Shown here in pieces: positions 54,762 to 64,000 of a stretch of 64,000 bases of DNA. This DNA comes from Aquatica leii (taxonomy: Eukaryota > Arthropoda > Insecta > Coleoptera > Lampyridae): positions 6,262,001 through 6,326,000 of the forward strand of contig CM069439.1 in the NCBI GenBank assembly GCA_035610365.1. Direction: 5' to 3'. The position numbers were made by a program, and so were the translations under genes. The notes below the pieces were generated by a model that made no database searches, was not told the origin of the DNA, and saw only the letters and a program-made list of their open reading frames with translations. Each line of letters opens with the position of its first letter. The stretch's first letter is position 1.

Positions 54762-55264
54762 TCAGTATTTACGTGCACATATTGGAGTTGTGAACTTAAC
54801 TTCTTTAAGTACGTTAGCACCATCTGCATTTCCTTCTGCGCGACGACTCGTCTGAGCGGCATAAACTAACTCAGAACAACTCGTCAATCTTAGTGCTTCT
54901 GTTTTTCGGCGTTTTGAACGGTCACTGCTGTTTTCAAATTCTAGTAAAGGACGCCCAGCTTTCGTTGATGAAATACAAACTACGTGCAGTGGAAAAAAAA
55001 TGTTTTTCTCCAACCAATTTTTGTTTTGTGCAAAAAACCTTACCCGTTTTCATGGTGCTACCTTACATTTTACTTTAAAGTCTGCAATAAACTAGTGGCT
55101 AGTAATGATTCACTCGAACAGCTAGTTATTTCTTTGAGATGTGTGTATAAATGCTCACATCTTTCCTCAATTGTTCGCGAAGGCGATTGAAACATTACGT
55201 CCACTAATGTTCTTTTATTTAAAATAATATTCTCGTTCCTCGATCCTGTAATAAACGCAAACAT
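54762..55264 (-). pseudogene. Unknown conserved-looking protein, two pieces
   Basis: Piece 1 (55,264-55,070) reads SPSRTIEERCEHLYTHLKEI and SCSSESLLATSLLQTL. Piece 2 (54,990-54,762) reads STKAGRPLLEFENSSDRSKR, RKTEALRLTSCSELVYAAQT and AEGNADGANVLKEVKFTTPI. The style (a basic RSKRRKTE motif after an acidic/serine run, then amphipathic helices with A-x-x-V-L-K-E-V) resembles an N-terminal module I associate with unnamed transposon-like proteins in insects and cnidarians. I cannot name it. The order on the minus strand fits one protein with an intron or deletion between the pieces. Confidence 0.4.
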
Positions 55265-57194
55265 TAAGAAAATAAATATCTAGAATCATACTTCAATTAT
55301 TTCAGATCTTTATCGAATAACATACAGCTACATTTAAATTGTTTTCTCAAGAAGGCAGTTGATTGCTGGAATTTTTGTTACAAGTGTAGTATTATGTTGT
55401 ACATACCTCCTGGTTGCGAATCCGTTTTTTAAGCCACTTCGAGCATTGTCTTTTCCACTCACTAAATACACCGCTAAATCATCGTTGCAGTTCGATACCG
55501 AACAATACTCAACCTTATAGACAATATTAGGTATAAGAGTATCAATCCCACCTCATCTAAACTATCGGTTTATTATCCGCAAGGACTTTTGTCATTATGA
55601 CGTTTAGGTTATAAATAACAGATTTTAAAATTTAGGATTTTGACCAGCTTTTTGCGAATTTGCATCACTGTGCGACGCCCAAAAGAGTATTACGGATTAG
55701 AGAAGAAGAAGAAGGTCAAAATCTCAATCCATTGTAGAATAAATTAGCTTGGTGATTGCTAACAGAATCATTACAAGCTTGCTGAGCTATAAAATCGGAC
55801 ACATAGGTGCTACCAAATATGTAAAAAAAACTTTGTAATCTGCAACGTACTCAGAACAAAATATTTCTAAATAATACCGGATAAAATAAGTGTAAGATTT
55901 GATTATGAACTTCAAAAAGTGAATACATTTAGTAAGGGTTGATTTTGTAATTAGACTGTACATTACAGAATCGAATCTATTCATCTTCAGTTACATTAAA
56001 ACAAATTTTTTCTGATTTTTAAAATAAAGTTAAAGCTGTCAAAATTTTTTTTGATACAGTTTATTTTTTAGTCTAGTTAATACCATGTTTTATATTTAGT
56101 TGATCAATATGAAATGGTTCATTTATTGGTTTTAAGCCTAGCTTATGTGATAAACAAGATTGAATAAGCCAATATCAGATAATTATAGAACGTTCGCTCT
56201 AAGTAATTGGTGGCAGTATTTATTAACCTGTCGCTTACTTACTGAACAATGCGTTAATTGTACATTCCTAACAAGAACAAATCTGAAATACGTATACTAC
56301 ACATTTAACTCTTTCATAAATCAAATAATTATGAAATGTGAAAGTAATAGTGACATAATTTGCTGGCGGCGAAAAGAAATAAAAAATAGTTAGATATTTA
56401 TAAATAATGTAGTAAACAAATTTGTTTGAAAGTTGCTTACACTAATTATACAGTAGATACTGTAATAACCATATTAATAACTATATATATTGACATAAAT
56501 CAATGCAAATATGATCATAAAAACGATCAATAACAATCTTTAAATAATCCATATGCGGTCAAGCCGCGAAGGCTAAGCGTTCATAATAACTTAAATATCA
56601 TATAAAGGTGTTAAAAAACTTTTAACTTCCAGCGATATAAATAATTATAAAAAACGAATAATAGCCTCTAATCGATAATAGATCTTCAGATATCAATATT
56701 TACCTATTAAGGGCAACTATTTAAAAATATATTTGATCGATATCTTCTATCGATTCAATTATAGATTCATAACGACAGGTGCTACACATGCTAGAGGTTA
56801 AGGGTTGGTAAACAACTATCATTACTAAAGCTGTCTGTAGATTAGATTTACCTTGTACAAAGTTACCGTTTAATTTCAAATATCCTGTATTTATCTACGG
56901 GTGTTTATCGAGGTAACGTTGGGTTTATAGTATTTTGAAGTAACACGTACTACAGCCTGGTAATATCAAATATTTATTCGGCCAATAACAATAGACTTCT
57001 TTTCGATGAGTACCAATTTTTTCTTAATTAATTAAATTATTCTACTACAAATTTTTATGATTCTAAATAAAACTAATTTTTTAACGATAGCATTTCATTT
57101 CGTGGACAACTTAAAAATAATCATATAACATTTAAATGTGAGATTGAGACATATAGTGATTTTGATTATTGAGAGTTTTCATCGCTGTCAATTT
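55265..57194. other. 1.9 kb of AT-rich DNA
   Basis: Nothing recognised. The frame at 56,160-56,393 looks like chance. Around 56,670-56,770 a loose inverted relation exists between TCGATAATAGATC and GATATCTTCTATCGA, too imperfect to call. Confidence 0.35.
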
Positions 57195-57420
57195 TAGGGT
57201 AAAGTGAGGAGAAATGGACCAGGACCAGAGTCGGACCACTACGAAAAAAAAATGTAACTACGGCAACAGCGTATATGGCCTACGCGTCAGCGAGTGATCT
57301 ACCACAAACTGTCAGTTTGCATCCATACAAAGCGATCTGTATCAGATTTTCGTTTCAAATTAATTAAGAGGTCTAAAATTTTGTGCATGAAGTTTCAACC
57401 ATTGGTTTCATGTAGAGATG

Positions 57421-57615
57421 GTTTCAAAACTAAAGAATGGTTGCACAAAAACCAATTTTGTTCTGAATGACAATACATTATCCAACTGAAAAACGTTTCC
57501 CCTGTTCATACGTCGTTTAGGATGTGTACTACAGTTGATGTTAAAATTTATTTCGCATGATCGTCAAATTCCGAATTTATCCGACATACATGTCAGCATT
57601 CTTTAGTTTTGAAAC
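57421..57615. mobile_element. Small inverted-repeat element (MITE-like)
   Basis: Exactly 19 bp, GTTTCAAAACTAAAGAATG at 57,421-57,439, is repeated in reverse at 57,597-57,615. The 157 bp between them have no coding content. No target duplication is obvious. It lies in the 5' region of pogo copy 2; copy 1 has no matching sequence. Confidence 0.55.
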
Positions 57616-57844
57616 GAATTCTAAATAAGCTAGTAAATTGGTATTCTAACCTAAATAGTTGTCGCGTTTTTGCTCAATGCAGCCGTTATTCAGTGATCAA
57701 TCTCTCCTCGGCTAGAAGGATAGATGGACCATCCTAGTCAAAGAGAGATGGACCAGCCGAGCCGAGCAAAGATAGACCAGAAATGGTACCTATTTTTTTT
57801 AGAATCACGCCAAATATTTATGTTCCTAAAAAAAACACGACTTC

Positions 57845-59163
57845 AAGAGGAGAGTGAACAGCGGATAATTTACACTTTGCCATAAACGCAGTAGATTTTA
57901 AAGGTATAGGAGTTAATGAAATCGCTAGAACATTTAACATCCCAAAAAGTACGTTAAATCGCAGGCCTAAGAACAATCAAACTATAAAAGCTAATCGTGC
58001 TGGACCAGATTCAAGGCTCGATATGGACGCTGAAGCAAAGTTTGCTAATCACATTAAAAAGTTACAAGCAAGTGGTTTTGAATCGACCAGAAAAGAAGTA
58101 AGGATCATGGCTTACAATTTAGCTGTTCGGCTAGGAAAAGTTATCAAACACGACCAAGGTAAATGCTAACATAACATAAAACTTGCTGAATATTGTAGTT
58201 TGATTTCTTTGTTTCGATTTCAGGCAAAGCTGGCTACAGATAGTTGCAGTCATTCTTACGGAGAAGATATGATATTAATGCTAGAAAAAGAGAGAACATA
58301 AACTATGTTTTCTTGCTGCAATGCTGAAGGTGTATTTTTGCCACCCCACTGCATTTTCAAAACCAAAAATAAAAGGAGTGGCGCTATGGAATGTCGCCTG
58401 GTTCACAAATAGCTATGGGTTAAAAACCGGCCTATGTGAATTCCGAGATATTTTTGTGTTGGTAAAAAATCATTTCTATCCAAAGAAACCGCCTGGAAAA
58501 GCCTAATTGATAAGTGGTCACACTTTCCATACTACAAATATTGGTGTATTAAAGTTTGCGGAAAAAAATAATATTTTATTTTGTTTGCCAGCGCATACAA
58601 CACATTATTTGCAACCGATGGATCGTGCCTTCTTCAAATCATCATAAGGGTATTTTTTCGAATCTTGACTCCTTATCCACAATAATCCTACCAAAATATT
58701 GAATAGGTTGCAGTTTGGAAAATTACTAGAGAATGCTTAGAGCACAACAGCAACCGTTCAGAATGGAGTGTCAGCATTCCAATCAACTGGCATTATACCT
58801 TTTAACCCACGCGTAATTCCTAAGTATGCATTTTTGAACAATGAAATAAATAATCGAGTAATTAAAGCTGGACCTTTTCCGCAATATATTATAGATGCAG
58901 ACCAGAAAAATGATAAAACCCAGCCAGGTCCATCTTGTTCCACCAGCACATCAGAGAAAACAACTTTCCAAGAAACTATAACTCCTGGAAAAACATTAGA
59001 TGATATCTCGCCATTTCCAGGTATCAGTCAAGCAATGCAAAATGCTAGAAAAAAGATAATCAGAGTTGTCGCTACCCCCAAGTTTATAAAGGAAAGAGAA
59101 AAAAACAAATATACAAAAAATAAGCAAAGAGAAACCAAAAGTAAAGAAGAACGACCAAAGTAA
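57845..59163 (+). pseudogene. pogo-like DDE transposase, copy 2 (heavily broken)
   Basis: Exon 1 (to 58,158) reads [20 protein letters not shown], then [20 protein letters not shown] (Psq helix-turn-helix) and [21 protein letters not shown] 65-bp intron (58,159-58,223) interrupts at the same codon as in copy 1. Exon 2 starts GKAGYR and is soon broken by a stop and a deletion that removes the first catalytic Asp. Pieces AEGVFLPPHCIFKTKNK, THYLQPMD-like NTLFATDGS and VSAFQSTGIIPFNPRVIP (near 58,765) follow. The C-terminal tail is the best-kept part: QETITPGKTLDDISPFPGIS and a lysine-rich end. Non-functional; clearly the same family as copy 1 but well diverged. Confidence 0.8.
58159..58223 (+). 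other. Intron of pogo-like transposase, copy 2
   Basis: 65 bp from GTAAATGCTA to TTTCGATTTCAG. Joins HDQ-G to KAG in the frame used by copy 1. Confidence 0.75.
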
Positions 59164-59250
59164 TGACTGAAGAAAAAACTTTGTCTTCTTGGCTTCTTCA
59201 GATTTTGGTGATGATGAGTTCAACAGCTTCATGAATGAAGAATAAACGTG

Positions 59251-60394
59251 TAGACTGAAAAAAAGACTACCGAGTCACTAAGAAGACTGGTTGAAGTATG
59301 TTTTGTATTCTTCTTCGATTAGTTAAGTACTTAACACAATATTTTTCCTCTATGTTCTTGTTGAGATTCGATTATAACATTATAGCACGAATATTGAGTC
59401 TTTCAACCTTTTTTGTATTTAATTTAGAAGTATAGAAATGTTTTTAATTTTGATTCATTTTTTTGCATAAATTGACAAAACTATGTTGAAAATATTTCGT
59501 ACCATTACCATAACAAGAAGATTTCAGTTTTCAATTGAACTGTACCTGCAAAAGTAGGTTCTTATCATTAAATGTCACTTAAAAACCTTCTTTAATTTTT
59601 TTTTTGGACAGAACAAAATTGTATATCTACAGATACAGAAACGTTTTTCCTCTTTTTGATTTGCTTCTTCTGGGGAACGATATTCAGTATGCTTGCTTTC
59701 TGAATATAATGTGAAGCATTCTTAATGTTTCTTGCAGATTTTCCTGGTGTTACTCTAAAATACTAAAGAACTTGTCTAACTTTCACTTTAAATTAGTTTT
59801 CTTATTTCTTGATCTAGCAACTTCCTTTTAAAAAACTTGAAAGTTAGTTTATCTGGTTTAAAATATTTCAGTGCAGTTACAACTAGATCGAACGATTAAG
59901 GAAACTTCATCGTAAGTAATGTCTTCTTTAGAAATTGCTGACCTTCCACTAAAAAACCTTTTCCAGAACATTCCACATTTGAATAGTACTAATGCAAGTT
60001 TGCTTATACATTTTATTAAGAAAGAATTTCATTTTTATCACACAATTGCTTCATCATTTTATAATGATTTTCTTTGACAACTCACATTTTTACTATGTAT
60101 TGGTTAAGTATAATTTCCAGTTATCAAAATCTTCTCCGCATAATTGCGTGATATTAATTTTTTTACTATATTTATTACTCATGATGCTTTTTAGTTTTTA
60201 CTTATATTTTTGTAAGATACGCGTGATCGTGTTACACATTTTTTTAAAATAATACTGAGACCATAACCTATTTGTGTTTGCAACAAAAACATCACCTTTT
60301 TGCAAGTTAAACTGTTAGGTACCTAAACTTTACTAACACATGTAATACTTTGATTTATTTTGTATTATGTTAAATGTTGTAATTGTATAATTGT
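59251..60394. other. Stretch with a possible degraded frame on the minus strand
   Basis: Mostly AT-rich. The minus strand near 59,640-59,760 reads TPGKSARNIKNASHY and KKQIKKRK, which loosely recalls the lysine-rich C-terminal tail of pogo-like transposases (TPGK...). Too short to call. Confidence 0.3.
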
Positions 60395-60396
60395 TA

Positions 60397-60501
60397 CAGT
60401 AAAAGCTCGAAAATTAGTTAATCTCAGAATTAACGCGTTAAACCTAGGATTTATTAAAGATCATACATGTGGTAAAATTACAAAAAATTGTATCATCCAT
60501 A
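60397..60501 (+). repeat. Left terminal inverted repeat
   Basis: 105 bp paired with 61,387-61,485 in inverse orientation; roughly 80 percent identical by eye. Confidence 0.8.
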
Positions 60502-61386
60502 TAATTTCGGACTAACAAACAAAACTGTGTCAACTGTGGAATGGTGTCAAAATTGTGCATGGAAAACCGCGCCACAGTCAGTCGCAAAAATCAGTCGAAC
60601 GTGCTAACTAGGACATCTAGAACATGATGATGAAACGAATGGTAATAGAATCATTAAGATTTGTCCAAGCTATGAAAAACAACTCTTACCATGAAGGCAT
60701 TAAACGATCGCTATGTTCGGTTGTCCAATGAGCCAAACATAGCGCGAGGAAGATCTTGAAAAAGCTCTTTATCATGACAACGATCTTCAAGATAATAATA
60801 ATGACTCAACTTCAAATTTCGTCCAAAAAATAGAAAAAGATGTTGTGTTTTATGATACGGACAGTGACTTTATAAATTCCTACAAAAACAACGATGCTAC
60901 AACGGTCCTACACCTAGCTATTTAGAGATTGATTCAATTCCTATGGAAAGAACAACTATGAAATTGAATTGTAACTGGTATCGAAGATAAAGAATTTTAT
61001 CTTAGAACAAATGCAGAAATTCTTGCACAGTTATTTAGCAGCAATCAATTTATCATTTGCAAAGCAGATTTTATCTTTCCCGCAGCCTGAACAATGTCAT
61101 TATCGAGCGGACAAAACTTTTAGAGGTGTAACTGTACTCGAAAATGTTCCACCAAAAGATGTTTATGTAAATCACCTACAAACTATGCTTTTCAAAATGT
61201 CATGGAAGTTTATCTTCTACTAACAAGTAAATTTACAACAAATATAATTTTACTGCTAATCGTTTCCTGCACATGTAAAGTAGCAGCTCTAATATAACTA
61301 TAAGTGTTTTAAAAACTTATATTTTTATCAATATGAGTAAGTAAATCCTAAGATTGACTGAAATGACATGGTAGAAGTCCAATTTG

Positions 61387-61485
61387 TATGGATGATACAT
61401 TTTTTCATAGTTTTACCACATGTAATTAGTGAATCCTAGGTTTACGCGTCAATCCTGAGATTAACCAATTTTGGCACATTTAATG
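61387..61485 (-). repeat. Right terminal inverted repeat
   Basis: 99 bp paired with 60,397-60,501. Confidence 0.8.
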
Positions 61486-61487
61486 TA

Positions 61488-64000
61488 ACATATACATAAA
61501 AATGACACAAATAGTGTGTAATAATATTTTCACAAAAACAATTAACAAAATTAAGTTTGTAAAGTAAAAATTGCGAAATTCAACAGTTTCATATGCAGAG
61601 AGAATGATGACAGTTAAACTCATAAAAATTGTAATAATCTCAAAAGATACCTTTTATTATATAAATGTGATTTTTACAAAAAAAAGCATTTGTTTTTATA
61701 ATAAAGAAGCAAAAAAAAGTATTAGAAGATGCTAATTTTCTTAAAATGTGTTTTAAAAAAAAATACCTTCGATACCACACGATAATGTACTATAACGAAT
61801 ACACAAAAAGTATTAAATACATTCAGTAACTTCAAGAAGTCAGTAAATACATTTTGATTTTACTGTTTTCTTTGTTGGTACTAAATAAAAAAATGTATGG
61901 ATCCGTGGGACATTCGACAGCTAAGTATTAATAGCACGTACTTTACAATGTTATATGTCTTATATAAGACAAGTGCAATGTTAAATTTGAAACAAATTCT
62001 AAAGATTTATCTTTGAGACATTTTACAAAAGTAACAGTAAGCCAAACTAAAGCTCCCTAAAGTTTTTGTATTGTGCTCTGCATATTATGTTGAGCAAATT
62101 CAAAAAAAGACGTAATCAAATTATAAAACAATCTTAATCAATTCTTAATCAAGTTTTTAAAGAAATTTATGCCGTACTAAATTACATTTATCTAGAACAA
62201 TACAGCGTGTTTGATAACTCGGTATTGGAAGAGAAACTGGCAAAATGGAAGAGAATGAGGGCCATCAAACAGAGGGCAAAGCTAACCTACCGAAACCGTA
62301 GGTACACATAGCAGCTAATGCATTCTTTATGTTTCACTAATAGAAACAGTGACGCGAACAGCAATCTAAAAATGAGAAATGAGACTGTGAAACACTAAAC
62401 TAATTTAAAACCCAAATAGGTACAATCTAAACAAAAAACATTTTAAATTCAACTTTTATTTGAAATCTTAATTGTGTTTCGAAAAGACCTAGATTTATTT
62501 TATTTTATAAACGATAATACAATATTTCCATTGTGGAAAACACATTTCATTACTCAAAGCTAAACATAAAAGAACTTTTAACAATGAACCTCCAGTTTTG
62601 GAACGACTTTATTGATTCAAATTTCCCCCTTTTTCGTAAATATTTTTTGCTCGCGTTTATGTTGCTGAAAAAATAAATCATCAGAAGTGTCATAAAAGTT
62701 TAAAAAACTGATTTTCTAAGAAAATCAATTAAGCGGTTATAAAATCGCTCACTTGGCGAGAAGCGAATCTTTAAAAAATGTCTATTATCCTTCTTAATTG
62801 TATTTTTTCAATAGAATGTAATACAATAACTGAATTCTTTATATAATCTGCTCCGTCATATTTAAACTATATACAAAAATGTTTAATTACAAATAATACG
62901 CTATACCATAATTTACAGTAGCGTTAAAATGCTTTCTTTAAATGCTTTTACAGGAAGTGTCTGACTTACAATCCAGTCATTTTTACTAATAACCGTTTAA
63001 TATAAAGTAATTAAAAAACGTTTTTCGACACCTTTTTCTAAGTAAAAAAAAAATTTAAGATTTTAATAGTTTAGAACTTGTTTTAGATTTTAATTAGGTG
63101 CTTATTAATTATAAAATAAAAAATTATAAATAAACAACCATTAAAATCACGAAAAGTGTTGTATACACGCTACGTTAATTCTAGTAAAAAAAATTATTAA
63201 TTTAGTTTACTTAACATTTTTGTTTCATATGTTTGTTTAAAAATTACAAAAAACTAGTCCTTAAGTTATGTTGCATTATTTGTAGTACTCAACCAACATA
63301 AGAATGCTTTTCACTCTCTTCAAAATTTATGAAAACATGATTGAGATTGAATATCTTACAAGTACACTCAAGAAAAGAAAAAACAGGAGACTACTTGCTT
63401 CTAGGTAAAAACATTTAGCTGTGTAAACAGGGTAAACTTTATCTACTTCAGCAACACGGGCTCAAACAATTTTTAAAAATTTAAAATTAAAATTTGCAAA
63501 TAAATGTAAACATTTGCATAACTAATTGGGTAATAGTGTATTTACAGAGTACGTTTTTTTAAAATTGTTTTTGGTTTTTTTGTGATAAAATTTACTTATT
63601 GTGGATCTTCAATATTTCTGCATATAAATTATTTTTTTAAATTAATTTTAATATTTTTATACAAAAACTGAGAAAAAAAGTTACCTGTTAAATTAGTCCT
63701 AATGTTTTAACTAAACGTAAGCAAAAAAAAACGAAAATGCCGTGGATTATAATTTTTCCTAAAATAGATCAACGATAACTTTAGAAAAAGCACAAGAAAA
63801 AATAAAGAACAAAAAAAAGAACTAAAATTGTCGATAGATTTTTTGTTAAAAGAGAACATAAAAAAGTGAAGAAAACCAATTTTTTTTTAAATTTTAAAAA
63901 TGAAAACAAAATTAGTTTGATTTACTAAGAAATTGAAGTGAAATAAAAAAATTTAAAAAAAGAAAGTAAAGAAAAGCGGGAGATCAATTACAACTTTTTC
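61488..64000. other. 2.5 kb of AT-rich DNA to the end of the window
   Basis: No gene or repeat recognised. A slightly GC-richer stretch at 62,205-62,310 reads VFDNSVLEEKLAKWKRMRAI and then KQRAKLTYRNRR on the plus strand. That could be a short exon, but there is no supporting context. Confidence 0.35.

Larger units (their letters stand above)
57197..59250 (+). mobile_element. pogo/Tigger-like DNA transposon, copy 2
   Basis: Left end TA then GGGTAAAGTGAGGAGAAATG, as in copy 1 at 2,550. Subterminal motifs GATGGACCA, GATGGACCAG and GATAGACCAG recur at 57,723-57,780, and a GAAATGGACCA lies at the very start. A 195-bp inverted-repeat insertion (57,421-57,615) lies in between. No right terminus was found; the end given is the last coding-like sequence. 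Confidence 0.6.
60397..61485. mobile_element. 1.09-kb DNA element with ~100-bp terminal inverted repeats
   Basis: The left repeat (60,397-60,501) begins CAGTAAAAGCTCGAAAATTA and the right repeat (reverse of 61,387-61,485) begins CATTAAATGTGCCAAAATTG. Both contain TTAATCTCAG, AACCTAGGATT, ACATGTGGTAAAA and TGTATCATCCATA. TA lies directly outside each end (60,395-60,396 and 61,486-61,487). The CAGTAAAA..TCG start with a TA duplication fits Tigger/pogo elements. Inside are coding scraps (ALYHDNDLQDNNNDSTSNFV, VVFYDTDSDFINSY) with acidic character and no DDE motif, so it is a non-autonomous deletion derivative or an element of an unknown type. Confidence 0.8.

Overview
This is an AT-rich stretch of animal nuclear DNA, most probably from an insect or other arthropod. 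It holds piggyBac, pogo/Tigger, hAT, PIF/Harbinger, mariner-like, jockey, BEL/Pao, Ty3/gypsy, Ty1/copia and Penelope remains, plus spliceosomal introns with GT-AG ends. No tRNA, rRNA, CRISPR array or bacterial operon is visible, and I find no convincing intact host gene. Almost everything recognisable is a dead transposable element. Species cannot be read from the sequence.

Layout. 1-14 kb: a Penelope GIY-YIG remnant, a pogo-like transposase with one intron (2.55-4.44 kb), a complete but inactive piggyBac with TTAA duplications (8.03-10.45 kb) and a copia RT fragment. 15.5-22.6 kb: a nest. A Tigger/pogo-like transposase is split by a hAT element (TIRs and near-perfect 8-bp duplication). The hAT is itself split by an internally deleted tyrosine-recombinase element next to a 5'-truncated Penelope element with a long RT/GIY-YIG frame. 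25-28 kb: a foldback repeat, a 26-bp tandem repeat and a long hairpin. 28-35.4 kb: a second nest, in which a PIF/Harbinger element (transposase plus MADF exon) is split by a ZBED-type hAT, which is split by a young LTR retrotransposon (30,428-33,863; 477-bp LTRs, ATAC duplication). 38-47.9 kb: mariner-like, jockey, inverted Penelope, BEL/Pao and gypsy fragments. 51.4-54.4 kb: a second copy of the same hAT family on the minus strand. 57.2-59.2 kb: a second pogo copy sharing the intron of the first. 60.4-61.5 kb: a 1.09-kb element with ~100-bp TIRs.

The most interesting element is the LTR retrotransposon. After the integrase C-terminus its frame continues without a break into a macrodomain resembling TARG1/OARD1 (ADP-ribose hydrolase) and then a CCCH zinc finger. 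Its two LTRs differ at only four sites by my reading, so the insertion is recent. Protease, reverse transcriptase and RNase H are missing, which suggests a deletion derivative moved in trans. Also notable are two hammerhead-ribozyme-like motifs in two separate Penelope copies, with the same layout (extra base before stem II, palindromic ACGU stem III).

All alignments were made by eye. Family names rest on recognised motifs and boundaries on visible repeats; no database search was run.
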